A DNA stretch of 64,000 nucleotides from positions 2,046,001 to 2,110,000 of the forward strand of contig JAUZTG010000042.1 in NCBI GenBank assembly GCA_030734395.1, given 5' to 3'. Positions 1-9,904 of the stretch are shown in pieces. This DNA is from Sarocladium kiliense (lineage: Eukaryota > Ascomycota > Sordariomycetes > Hypocreales > Sarocladiaceae). The position numbers were made by a program, and so were the translations under genes. How positions within the stretch are numbered: position 1 is the first letter of the stretch; each line of letters opens with the position of its first letter. The notes beneath the pieces were generated by a model, which had not been told where the DNA came from, made no database searches, and saw only the letters and a program-made list of their open reading frames with translations.

Positions 1-2620
1 CCGAGGACGCTCGCCTAGTATGGCGGACTCGATCATCTCACATATGTCTTCCATCGACTTCCCTCGCGATACCCACGATGCTTTCGTCGATGATTTCTCA
101 TACGTTCCTTGCTTCACGTTTCAACAAGCCAGGTCGACGTTCCGAGATACGGTTCTTGGGCTTGAGTACCTACATTATCAAGGTGTGGTCCATCGTGATA
201 TCAAACCAGCCAACTTGTTGTGGACAAAGGAGCACCGCGTGAAGATATCCGACTTTGGGGTGTCATATTTCGGGCGACCTATCCGAGATGGGGACGCGGA
301 CGATACTGTCTCCGAGTCCGAGGCCCAGGATTTTGACGATGACTTGGAATTGGCCAAGACAGTTGGCACACCGGCCTTCTTCGCGCCTGAACTTTGTTAC
401 ACTGATGTCGATCAAGAACAACCCAAGATCTCCGAACAGATCGATGTTTGGTCACTTGGTGTCACCCTCTACTGCCTCATCTATGCCCGCATCCCTTTCT
501 TAGCCGACGACGAGTATCAGATGTTCAAAAAGATCGCCACAGAAGAGGTCTACATTCCCGACAGGAGGCTGAAGCCCGTGGACCCTTCCACGTCTCCAGC
601 CGTTTCCTCACTGTACAAGAGGCAGAATTCCGACCCCTATCGAGATGACAACGACCTTGAATATGAGGATGTCGATCCGTCACTCATTGATCTCATCCAA
701 CAGATGCTCATCAAGAATCCGGAAAAAAGGATTCGCCTTAGAGATATCAAGCGTCACCCATGGGTCACTTCGGATATCACAAACATCATAGGCTGGCTTG
801 ACGATTCCGACCCAGCAAGGCCTACCGAGGGACGCAAGATTCAAGTTGATGAAAGAGATATGTCCTACGCCGTTGTTCCTATCGCTATCCTTGAGAGAGC
901 CCGAACAATGACTCGGAAGGTCTTGAACAAAGTCATGCATCCCCTCGGAGACCGTGGCGATAGTCGTTCGCGGCACAGGGCTACTAGTAGTGCTGCGAGC
1001 TCCGCTGGGGACAGTATGATCAACCATGTGCCTACAACCCCAGGGCAGCGTACCGATCGGCGCCGCAGCATCCTCCCAGACGACTACTTTGCAACTGCGA
1101 TTCAGGAGTCCTTGATGCAGGCAGATACAAACACAGGCCCCAGCCAACTTGACGGTGCACAAACTCCAAATCAATCGTATGATCCGTTGGCCACAGTGTT
1201 GCGTGCGCCAGAAATACCTCGTGAACATTCACGGTCGGGCTCTGCTGCCGCTGCGTTTGATTATTCTGCGATTCCCTCTCGAACGATGTCATCAGGTCAT
1301 CGCCATGGCTACTCTGTTGGCAGGATTCCTCGACAAAACCAGCATCTTTGGATGCCTTCGGGTCGTCACACTACTCCTGCGACGCCGTTCGGGGAAGTTC
1401 GGGCGAATTCACCCGCGATGCCGGCAATCCCGAGCCATGTGATGCCACAACTCCGCGATATTGAGTCTTCCCAAGACGACTTGTCAAGGTCGAAATCTGT
1501 GGACAGAGGGCTATTCGTTAGCACGGACAAGCGGGCACAGGCTTCAGTGTCTCTGAATACCGCGGCTGCACCAGGAAGCATTCAAACCCCGGTTCAGTCA
1601 CACGTACCCGACTACAGCGCTCAGAGCCGCGGCGCCGTACTTGCATCACCGCCTCATCTTGTTCAGCAACGATTCGACTGTGGCACATCTTACCAGCATA
1701 ACCAGCCTCATTCCGACCCAAGCATCCATACCAGCTTCCACAACACAGCTGGCGATCGGCCTCAGACTGCACAAAGGACTAGTCACGCGCACTCACCATG
1801 GGGCGTTCCACACGCCGCAAATCCAGAGCACTTCGCACAGGTCCAAGCTGACAAGTATCGGAAGCATCAAATGGAGATTGTTCAATCCCAGAAGATCCCG
1901 AGTGCGATTAGGGGAAATGGCTCGGCGGCGGCGACGAATCCCCTATGGGCGTCTCAGCAAGGCCCCCCTGCTAGAACAGAGACTTCAACCACCGTACAAT
2001 CTTCAAGCACAGAATCCATGGGTGCTGTTGGCACGCCTCTCACAAGCCCGAGCGAGATTACCAGCCCTGTCTCAGTGCCACCAGAGGGCAAAAGATCAAA
2101 TGAGTCCATGGCAGCTTTCCACTCTGATCCCTCGCTCCCTGCTCTCTTGAGTGGCGCAAGCTCCGTGTCGGCAGATATGGAAGCTGAGCTTCTTGGGCGG
2201 CCTGGAATTGTGGAGGGCCGACCTAGCATACTTCTCGAGACCACCGATTCTCTCACGCCCCCTGCGTTGATGAAGGAACCTACTACTTTCCCGATTCAGG
2301 ATGTATTCACGAACTCTCCGGCCATGGATAGTGGCTCGTTATCTGTGCATCTTGCAAACGCCCATCATTCGCATACCTCTGACTCTGGGTCACTTGCTCC
2401 ATCGGCGGAGGGTGACGATGGTGACGATGAAGACGATTCTGGGAGTGACGATGGCTTACTTCTTATGACCAAATCCAAGAAGAAGCCGATCACTGGATAC
2501 AGTCCCGCACACACACCGTCACCTTTCGAACCCCGGCGACGGGACACAAATGCCAGCATAATGAGCACAGACACTGCGAAGAAAGTTGGCATTGAGAAGA
2601 CACCCGCAGATGAGCAATAA
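1..2620 (+). CDS. Ser/Thr protein kinase, CaMKK/Ssp1 (Snf1-activating) type, 5' end missing
   Basis: Partial gene: the frame is open to the left edge, so the ATG at position 20 is probably internal and most of the N-lobe lies outside. Numbering from that ATG, HRDIKPANLL starts at about residue 58, DFG at 78-80 and GTPAFFAPE at about 116-124, which are the catalytic loop, Mg-binding motif and P+1 loop of a eukaryotic kinase. The activation segment carries an acidic insert of about 30 residues (about 88-110). The form LEYLHYQG-HRDIKPANLLW is typical of fungal Ssp1/Sak1/CaMKK kinases, which phosphorylate Snf1/AMPK. After the domain (to about residue 250) come some 600 Ser/Pro/Thr-rich low-complexity residues, with an acidic run near the C-terminus, probably regulatory. 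No intron is seen in this part. Family sure; orthology to Ssp1 likely but not proven. Confidence 0.85.
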   Translation, partial: RGRSPSMADSIISHMSSIDFPRDTHDAFVDDFSYVPCFTFQQARSTFRDTVLGLEYLHYQGVVHRDIKPANLLWTKEHRVKISDFGVSYFGRPIRDGDADDTVSESEAQDFDDDLELAKTVGTPAFFAPELCYTDVDQEQPKISEQIDVWSLGVTLYCLIYARIPFLADDEYQMFKKIATEEVYIPDRRLKPVDPSTSPAVSSLYKRQNSDPYRDDNDLEYEDVDPSLIDLIQQMLIKNPEKRIRLRDIKRHPWVTSDITNIIGWLDDSDPARPTEGRKIQVDERDMSYAVVPIAILERARTMTRKVLNKVMHPLGDRGDSRSRHRATSSAASSAGDSMINHVPTTPGQRTDRRRSILPDDYFATAIQESLMQADTNTGPSQLDGAQTPNQSYDPLATVLRAPEIPREHSRSGSAAAAFDYSAIPSRTMSSGHRHGYSVGRIPRQNQHLWMPSGRHTTPATPFGEVRANSPAMPAIPSHVMPQLRDIESSQDDLSRSKSVDRGLFVSTDKRAQASVSLNTAAAPGSIQTPVQSHVPDYSAQSRGAVLASPPHLVQQRFDCGTSYQHNQPHSDPSIHTSFHNTAGDRPQTAQRTSHAHSPWGVPHAANPEHFAQVQADKYRKHQMEIVQSQKIPSAIRGNGSAAATNPLWASQQGPPARTETSTTVQSSSTESMGAVGTPLTSPSEITSPVSVPPEGKRSNESMAAFHSDPSLPALLSGASSVSADMEAELLGRPGIVEGRPSILLETTDSLTPPALMKEPTTFPIQDVFTNSPAMDSGSLSVHLANAHHSHTSDSGSLAPSAEGDDGDDEDDSGSDDGLLLMTKSKKKPITGYSPAHTPSPFEPRRRDTNASIMSTDTAKKVGIEKTPADEQ

Positions 2621-3383
2621 GCAGTGGCCGATATCACAGGTCGGGGGTCCGCTACCCAAGGCATCAATACATCGGTGCCACTTTGGATGACCAGTCTTTC
2701 AAAGTTCATGATAACATCTACATATGATACCCAACATACACTACGTCTACCATAGACTGCACAGGTTCAGCGCGCCGGTGTTCTTGCATTTGGCCTTGGC
2801 GAACAAGAGAAAGCCCTTTGCTTCGCCCGATGTCCTCTCTCAGGCGACGGAACATTGTTATGGTCTAGTTGGCGTTCTGCTTCCTCCCCCGGTGACGCGG
2901 GCGTGGTCTCTTCACTCAACTCATAACATGATAGCCCCATCTCTGTGCACCTTTCTTTCAACGGAGGCTTTCTTTTTACCCATCATGCTCAATTTCTCCT
3001 CGCCATCAGCCCTTAACAAGAGGAGGCAGGACAGTTACGACGCGACGTGCGCCATATTGGAGATGACCTAGAACAGGTCCAGGAACGGGCGGCATAGTCT
3101 GTTATTTGCCACAAGACAGCGTGGGAAAGCGACCTAATTATGTTTTTTCTTGGTGTATAATGCGGGCTTCGAGCTAGAATGTCGAAGTTCGCCTGGAGTC
3201 AAGTGGCATTGGGTGGCATGGCTTTTGTTTGCCTCCCTTATTTATTCGCTAGCGATGGTGTGGGTGATGACCAAGACGATGAATGGAAGCCTTACGCTAC
3301 GATAAGATTGTCACATCTGAAGCATGTCCTTATGTGAACACCATGATTTTGTATGTCAGTTCGCTCTTCAACCTGCTCCGAGC
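2621..3383. other. Intergenic, convergent 3' ends
   Basis: Lies between the ends of the kinase gene and ALG2, which converge. It should hold both 3' UTRs. The open frames here are short and have no recognisable product. I see no repeat or RNA gene. Confidence 0.6.
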
Positions 3384-5009
3384 TTATGCTTTTCCATGCA
3401 GCCTGGCCATGATATTGGCGGTACCCAGACCCAAGACAAACACCAAGGTAATGCCCAGGAAGTTGAGCACCGCGTTCATCAACGGAGGCGGCCTCTTCAG
3501 CTCCACGATCTCATCCATCGTAGCCTCGAGCCTGTCCGCCATCTTCTCTCTTCCAAACATGCGCTTCACACGGTCACGGCCTTTCCTGCCCATAGCCCCG
3601 ATCTGGTTATCACTTAGTTGCAGGGAGCGTGACACGACTGTGGTCCAGCCAGAGACATCATCGGGGGAGCGCAACCACCCCGTCTCTCCGTCAAGTACGG
3701 TCTCGACAGGACCACCAGTGTTGGCGGCAAGAACTGGGGTGGCGGAGAGCATTGCTTCGAGAGGGACAATGCCGAAGTGTTCATTGGAAGGGGTATAGAT
3801 GAGGAGGCGAGCGGAGGAAAGGAGGGATGCCTTTAGTGGAGAAGGCACGGAGAGCAGGAAGAGGATCGGGGTTGGAGGTGGTGGTGTATCAAGGGAGCTC
3901 GTGGTGTGGTGTGTGAGGGAGAGGGAGGTGGCGAGGTCTTGAAGTTCGTTATGGTATTCGACATTCTCGATGATGCGCGAATCGTAGCCTCCTGTAATAT
4001 ATGTCAGCTGGAGATTACTCAATCGAAGGCAAGAAGTGTGAAGCAGTACTGACCAGCAATAACGAGACGAGCGTCCTTTCGCTTCTCCTCTGGAATGGCA
4101 GCGAATGCCTTGATCGCGAGTCCGACATCCTTCTTCCTCTCAAATCGGTTGATGCTTAGAATAATTTTCTGATCCTTCAGCTCGTCGGGTAGCGGGGTGT
4201 CAGATCCGTCCTTCTCGTCCGTGTCGACGCAAGGATAGATAACCTTGGTGCTCACCATCCCAGTCAGACCCGGCCACGTCTTCTCCACCACCCTCTTCGT
4301 AAACTCCGAGTTCACAGCAATAGCCTGCGCAAAGCCCATACTCCACTCCTCAAGGCAGTCAAACGGCACACGATATGCCCTCTTCAGCGCCGAGGTCTCG
4401 CGACCGCGCGCGAGCAGCAGATCAGGGAAATGGCAGTAGAAGAGGATAGGGACGTTGGGGTTGAGGTATTGCAGCAGAGGCAGGCCGGCGGAGAGCTGGT
4501 CGACGAAGAAGGCAGAGGGACGGAGGCGCGCGAGTTCAGAGGAGAAGTAGATGGAGAAAAGGAGGTGGATGTGCCGAAGGATGGCGCAGAGGATGGTCAG
4601 GCGGGAGAAGATCGAGGGCGGGATGAGCCATGAGCCGCGGACGCGAACGTCGAGAGTTCCTACAGCGAGCGCAAAATGTTAGGGCGAAAGGTAATCGCAA
4701 GAAACAATCTGGGATTGAGGGCTGTATACCATCGCGACATTCATCGAAGCAGTGTGAGGGGTCACAGTGGTTGGTAAAGATGACAACGCGATAGCCACGC
4801 GACTTCAGACCAACAGCAGCATCAACGACAAGACGCTCTGCGCCACCAATGCCGAGATCTGGGTGGAAGAAGACGACAGTGCGCAGGTCATCTGCATCTT
4901 CTTCAGAGTTGTCGACCGGGGGCATCGTGTGAGTCGTCCGAGGTTCGACTTTGTATGTAGGTGGTAGATCGGAGGCTGTAGTTGACGAAGTGAGAGCTTC
5001 AAGTTTCAT
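3384..5009 (-). CDS. ALG2: Alpha-1,3/1,6-mannosyltransferase Alg2
   Basis: Adds the second and third mannose (from GDP-Man) to the dolichol-linked core glycan on the cytosolic face of the ER. Three exons on the minus strand: 5009-4730, 4659-4054, 3991-3384, with introns of 70 and 62 nt and GT/AG ends that keep frame. Near the N-terminus VVFFHPDLGIGGAERLV is the glycosyltransferase family 4 donor-side glycine motif. NRFERKKDVGLAIKAF begins the GT-B C-terminal domain, and EHFGIVPLEAM is the nucleotide-sugar binding E-x7-E motif. A hydrophobic stretch near the C-terminus (VLNFLGITLVFVLGLG) fits ER attachment. First in-frame ATG is at 5009; the ATG at 4925 would put the start 16 residues before the conserved block and may be the true one. 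The gene is divergent from the enoyl-CoA hydratase gene. Confidence 0.93.
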
Positions 5010-5468
5010 AGGGCCAAGTTTCAGGAGCTTCAGGAGCTTCAGGGTAGCTTGAGTGGGGGAACATGGTGGGATGCGTGGGGGTCCCAGCGTGGGGTTGGCT
5101 GTCACATGTTATCGAGAATCACGAATCAACATCATCACCACGCCTCACTCATGCTAGAGGTCGCGTCCTAGATGTCAGATATCACATGGACTTGTAGGAC
5201 TCATTAATCTGTAAAGACTTCGAAGTGAAAGAGTCGTCAGGTCATTCGGCAAAGTAGTTGGCGTCGGTCCAGGCTACGTCCCCGCACCCGGCAGACAGTC
5301 TCCCTGGGGATGCCTCGGTCGACCCATTATATACCACGTTCGACAAGAGCTGGGTTTCCCTGGACGCTCGGCTTAAAGCAGACTCAACCTGACGACCAAT
5401 CTCTTATTTGAGGATCTCTATCTTCCTGTTGTGACTCTCATATTCATCGGTTCTCATCGACTGTCACG
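5010..5468. promoter_or_regulatory. Divergent promoter ALG2 / peroxisomal enoyl-CoA enzyme, with CCTCGG motif
   Basis: About 460 nt separates the two start codons. CCTCGG stands at 5313-5318 and a TATATA at 5328-5333, both upstream of the ATG at 5469. CCTCGG is the core bound by FarA/FarB-type Zn2Cys6 regulators upstream of fatty-acid-use genes in filamentous ascomycetes. A single hexamer can occur by chance, so the regulatory role is inference supported by the peroxisomal product. Confidence 0.45.
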
Positions 5469-6368
5469 ATGGCTACTCTCTTCACCATTCCCATCCCTCC
5501 CATCACAAACCACCCCGGCGGTGCCATCGTCTGCACTGAGCCCTCTCCAGCCGTCTACCTCCTCACCTTCACCTCACCTCCAGACAACCGTCTCACAGCT
5601 CCTTTCTGCCGAGCTTTCCTCGCTGCCCTCGACGTTCTCGAGTTCGGTCCTCACGCGCCTGGTGTCGTCATTTCAACCAGCGGCATTCCCAAGTTCTACA
5701 GCAATGGCCTTGATCTTCAGCATGCTGTTGACACTGAAGGCTTCTGGCCGCTGCTGTATCAAGTCTGGAAACGTTTATTGACGTAAGTTCTCCTTCCCTT
5801 GTGGGATAAGATACCTGGGATTTCTAATGTTCAAATGCTGACATACCCTAGCTACCCCATGCCCACCCTTGCACTCATCAACGGTCATGCCTTCGCCGGT
5901 GGTCTCATGCTGGCCACAGCCCATGACTACCGCCTCACCCCTTCCCGCGGTTTCCTCTGCCTCAACGAGCTCCTCTTCGGCGCACCGCTGAAGCCTGCCA
6001 TGGCCGCCCTCTTCCGCGTCAAGCTCCCACCCACGTCCTTCCGCACTCTTATCCTTGAGGCCCACCGCTTCACCGGCGCAGAAGCCGTCACCGCAGGCTT
6101 GGCAGACGCAGAGGCTCCTCAAGGCTTAGAAGATGCCCTCGCTTTTGTGGAGACGAGACAGCTGAAGGAAAAGCCGAAGACGGGTGTTTATGGCGTGCTG
6201 AAGCTGGAGATGTACAAGGATCTGGTCGCTGTGCTGGAAGGGCCGGTGATGGAGAGCGACGAGAGGCGGTTTGACCAGGCGCCAACCTTGGAGAACGAGA
6301 GAAAGGAGTTTGGAAGAGTATGGTACGAACAGTGGCAAAAGGATAATGCGGCTAAGTCAAAGCTGTAG
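5469..6368 (+). CDS. Peroxisomal enoyl-CoA hydratase/isomerase family protein
   Basis: Crotonase-fold enzyme, probably a delta3,delta2-enoyl-CoA isomerase or hydratase of beta-oxidation. Exons 5469-5782 and 5852-6368; the 69-nt intron starts GTAAGT and joins LLT to YPMPTL. Product 276 residues. KFYSNGLDL and INGHAFAGG form the two oxyanion-hole loops that bind the acyl-CoA thioester, and NELLFGAP carries the Glu expected at the catalytic position of the isomerase group. The protein ends in Ser-Lys-Leu, a canonical PTS1 peroxisome signal, which gives the location. Reaction type (isomerase or hydratase) cannot be fixed from motifs alone. The upstream CCTCGG box fits fatty-acid induction. Confidence 0.9.
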
Positions 6369-6670
6369 GGTGTAGCAAGCGTCACTTGTGTACATCAAAG
6401 GAATGGTGTGTAAGAAGGATGCTGTTGAGAATTCGAATCTGACTGAACAAGTTGTGTATCTGTATGTGTGTATGCCGAATCTTCGGGGTATCATGGCCAT
6501 GCTATCTTGTGCTTATTCCAACCTTGAACTTCCGGCCCTGTCCAAACACCTGCTCAGCAAAAAGAGAAGCCCATGACAAAGGAAATCAAAATGCGTCAGC
6601 CCATGAAGGGTTTGTCAACTTTGTCCTGCAGAAAGCAGCATGTCCGTACCCCAGTCATTCACCCTCGCCC
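6369..6670. other. Intergenic, convergent 3' ends
   Basis: Holds the 3' ends of the enoyl-CoA enzyme gene and the TBC-domain gene, which converge. Nothing else recognised. Confidence 0.6.
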
Positions 6671-9600
6671 TTACTCTTCAATCGGCCGCGGTTCGGCAAC
6701 GGCTAGATCTCGATCCCCCTCACTCTCTGTGACCTTCTTCTTTCTATTCTTCTTGGCTTCTTCATTCGCCTTTGCCGTCTGCTGCATCAAGTCACGCTCC
6801 GCCTGGATAACCTTTGCCCTGCGTGCTTCCACATCTTCTCGTCTGACCAGCTTTCTAAGGCCTTCGCTCGCCTGCATCAGACCATCGATACTGATAGCGT
6901 GTTCAGTCATATGATGGCTGATGTACGTATACACGCCAGCAGGGGTATTTCTCTGGAGAAGATTGCCTTCATTGAGCTTGAGAAGGGCCAGAGCCACCTG
7001 GAACAGGAATGTTGATCCGTCATTCGTGCACAGCACGACATCCCACACGCGGAAGAGCGCCTCAGCACACAGGCAGTCCGTGAAGACCGAAAGAAACCAC
7101 TGGAAGGTCAGAGCCTCCAGCTCGATGGACATAGTGTCAAGATGAGCTGACAGACGTGGAAGGACCGTGCAGACGTACTGCCGCAAGACTTGCTGATCTG
7201 CGCGCGATGACATGAGTGAGTGGTCATAATATCCATGAGGCAGTATGTTTTCGATGATTGACGTAAGAATCCAGAAGGCATCCTCAGCGGATGGCATAAT
7301 AAGCAGTAAATTCGCCGCAATCAGGTTCATGCCTTGGCAATAGCCGACATCCTTGTTCCGTCTCGCATATGCTAGTAGCACCTCGTTCAGCTTCTCAACC
7401 CCAGGGCCCTTCCTGAAGAAGATATTGTCGGTCAGAGTGCGATGGATGTCCATCTTGATCTGGCTTACTACTGCCGCATCATCTTCGTCTCCGGTCTGGG
7501 CCACCAAGTCGTCGTAGTAGCCAGGGATGCGGAGCGCGGTGGCTCCCGAGCACTCAGACCACACCTTGGCTCGGTATGCAACGGGTATGCCACCAAGCAC
7601 AAGATTCTTGAACTCATTCCACTTGGCGCGACCGACCTTACCCTTGTTTCCCAGGTTGGAGATGCCGATGAATTCACCATCGGCGACACGGGTCTCTGGC
7701 AGAATCATGGCAGGACGTTCGAAGCGGGCTTCGGCCGCGGCTGTGGCTGCTGCGATTGCAGCCTCACCTTCACGCTTCCGCTCTGCGCGCACCTTGCGTA
7801 GGAAGTCGTTCCAACGGACCGTCTTCTCTCGTTGCAGTGAGTCGTGGACATCGCTCAACTGCTCTAGGAGAAGTTTGACCGGCTCAACATCATCCTTTGG
7901 GATTGCATCAGGTGGCATCTCGGCTTCTGAAGGCTGCGAGCTGGCGCTGTCGACCACTGCCGTCGCGGTGCTTGCAGATGGAATGAGCCCAGATTCCGTT
8001 TTGGTGATAGCAGGCTTTGATGCATCTGTTGCAGGTTCCTCCGGAGTAGGGATATCAGAGCCCTCCATAACCTCAAGTGCAGGGGCGCCCATGCTCGGTG
8101 TATGGCTGAGAAGTTCTGTAGGGAAAGTTGCTATCTTGAGGTAATCTTGCCAACGTTTTGGGCGGCTTTCCTCGGTTGTGCGCTCTTCGAGGCTATTGGG
8201 GCTTTCTGGTCGGCCATCGCTAGACACACTCAACTTAGGACTGGGTAGATCGTCGAGCATGTTTGGAGAGATGCCAGTACGTCCATTAATCAGCATTTCC
8301 GTCCGACTTCCCTTACGAGCGTGACGAGCCATCTGAGCAGCCTCTCTCTGTCTCTTCTTGCGCCGCTGATCATAAATAAAGCCGAATCGGTCGGTAAGGT
8401 ACTCCCTGTTTGGGAAGTTGTTGTATATATGTGTTAACGTTGGCGGCTGCGACTCAGGCGGCCGGATAGCATCCATTTCGACAGGGCCGTAGCTTTCTTG
8501 TCGCCCAGGGTTGTTTGGATGGGTAGGGCTGCCAACCATGGTCTCCCACATTTCCTGAGCCTGTGACTTTGTGGTGATGGGTGCGGGCGCTGGTGCAGAC
8601 CTCTTCATTGCCATAAGAGACTTGGGACCCCCAGCAACGGATACTGCGCGGCCAGAGGACGGTGTCTTGTGCCCACCTACGGACGCTGCTCTGGTAGAGT
8701 GTGCTTTGATAGAGCTGTTGCTAGCCGCTCGTCCTCTAGACTCCGACTCGCGCCCACTGATAGCTCCGCCTGCGACGAGCCGGAGAGCCAAGCTTGCCAG
8801 CGATGCTGAGCCCTTGCGGTCAGATGGCTGACTGGCATGCGTACTTGAGGCACGGCTACTGCCCTGCACAGAGGCGCGTTCGCCAGGGGGGTTGAAGAGA
8901 TCGTCCTGTAGCCCCGGGCGCCTGTCAAGGCTCGATTGCGACCTGACCAGCGTAGCCGGGTCGATGGAGTCACCATTGACACTACTGCCCCTGCTGAGCT
9001 TCTTCTTCGCTGTTCCAGTACCCCAGATGTAATCCTTCCAGCCCCTTGCAGTACCGCGCCCTTCTGCCACGCTGTTCTTGTTGCTGTTGTCGTCGTTACG
9101 ATAGCCCAGGGAGGTGCTGCTGGCACGTATCGTTGAGCTGTTATAACCGAAGTCCCCATAGGCGCTGGTAGCCATAGTGTCCTGCATCGCATCACTCATG
9201 AGATCGCTCAACCCGTTGTCGACTCTTCGCTTTGCCTTGTCGCTGGATCGCATCTCGTCCTCTACGGCGCGTAGCCTGGTCTCGAGATCCAAATTCGATA
9301 AACCACATTCCCGAAGGATCTTCCGCAACGCTCGTTCTCGCCCATCGGCTCTTCTCCGAAGAGTCGCAATTTGATCGTCTCTTTGGGCGAGATCCTCAGC
9401 GATCTGTCTGACCAAGCTCACTGCTCCATGCCTCGCCACCAAACGCTGGATGTGATCGTCATCAGCTCGATGAAGAGATCCCGGAACCTTGTTCGCAAGC
9501 GGTGCATCTTCGAACAGAGCGCCACGCGAGCTGTGTTGCCCTGTCAGGCTATCGAATATGGTGGAGGAGCTACGTCCCATCCCGCCGAAGGTAGCAGCAT

Positions 9601-9904
9601 GACGTCTATGCGCGGCATCGTGCTCTTTCTGAGTCGCTGTCCGCACTCGCTCCTCTTCTTCTTCATTGTCGCCGCCAAATCGTTCGATACGAGGGCTCTC
9701 AGGAGAGAAACTGGGGAAGCTCGTAAGGGATTTGTCGCTGGCGGCAATGCTGCTGGCAGAGCTGCTTGGGTGACTGACAAGCTTGCGAGATTTGGAAACG
9801 CGGACATTAGCACTGCGATAGGATCGAGTGGAAGCGGCACTTTGTTGGGAGATAGTACGCTCGAGAGGCTGTGATGCAGCAGAGGACGCGTCAACGACCT
9901 CCAT
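6671..9904 (-). CDS. TBC-domain Rab GTPase-activating protein
   Basis: Single exon, 1077 residues, ATG start. The TBC domain spans about residues 765-990. It has the arginine-finger motif (MDIHRT, form IxxDxxR) and the glutamine-finger motif (YCQGMN), so it should be an active GAP stimulating GTP hydrolysis by a Rab in membrane traffic. The N-terminal two thirds is mostly Ser-rich and disordered, with a charged predicted coiled coil (about 165-230, around AEDLAQRDDQIATLRRR) often seen in large fungal TBC proteins. A Lys/Glu-rich tail follows the domain. The Rab target cannot be read from sequence; resemblance is to the Msb3/Gyp type rather than the short Gyp8 type. Confidence 0.9.
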   Translation of the reverse strand: MEVVDASSAASQPLERTISQQSAASTRSYRSANVRVSKSRKLVSHPSSSASSIAASDKSLTSFPSFSPESPRIERFGGDNEEEEERVRTATQKEHDAAHRRHAATFGGMGRSSSTIFDSLTGQHSSRGALFEDAPLANKVPGSLHRADDDHIQRLVARHGAVSLVRQIAEDLAQRDDQIATLRRRADGRERALRKILRECGLSNLDLETRLRAVEDEMRSSDKAKRRVDNGLSDLMSDAMQDTMATSAYGDFGYNSSTIRASSTSLGYRNDDNSNKNSVAEGRGTARGWKDYIWGTGTAKKKLSRGSSVNGDSIDPATLVRSQSSLDRRPGLQDDLFNPPGERASVQGSSRASSTHASQPSDRKGSASLASLALRLVAGGAISGRESESRGRAASNSSIKAHSTRAASVGGHKTPSSGRAVSVAGGPKSLMAMKRSAPAPAPITTKSQAQEMWETMVGSPTHPNNPGRQESYGPVEMDAIRPPESQPPTLTHIYNNFPNREYLTDRFGFIYDQRRKKRQREAAQMARHARKGSRTEMLINGRTGISPNMLDDLPSPKLSVSSDGRPESPNSLEERTTEESRPKRWQDYLKIATFPTELLSHTPSMGAPALEVMEGSDIPTPEEPATDASKPAITKTESGLIPSASTATAVVDSASSQPSEAEMPPDAIPKDDVEPVKLLLEQLSDVHDSLQREKTVRWNDFLRKVRAERKREGEAAIAAATAAAEARFERPAMILPETRVADGEFIGISNLGNKGKVGRAKWNEFKNLVLGGIPVAYRAKVWSECSGATALRIPGYYDDLVAQTGDEDDAAVVSQIKMDIHRTLTDNIFFRKGPGVEKLNEVLLAYARRNKDVGYCQGMNLIAANLLLIMPSAEDAFWILTSIIENILPHGYYDHSLMSSRADQQVLRQYVCTVLPRLSAHLDTMSIELEALTFQWFLSVFTDCLCAEALFRVWDVVLCTNDGSTFLFQVALALLKLNEGNLLQRNTPAGVYTYISHHMTEHAISIDGLMQASEGLRKLVRREDVEARRAKVIQAERDLMQQTAKANEEAKKNRKKKVTESEGDRDLAVAEPRPIEE

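Noticed and set aside
680..1228. Minus-strand open frame inside the kinase gene
   Set aside because: Antisense shadow of a long supported coding region with no domain of its own. The same holds for the many frames inside the TBC, cdc11, KCS1 and MTR4 genes.
5010..5105. Start of ALG2 at 5105
   Set aside because: The codon there is GTG; nuclear fungal genes normally use ATG. The first in-frame ATG is at 5009.
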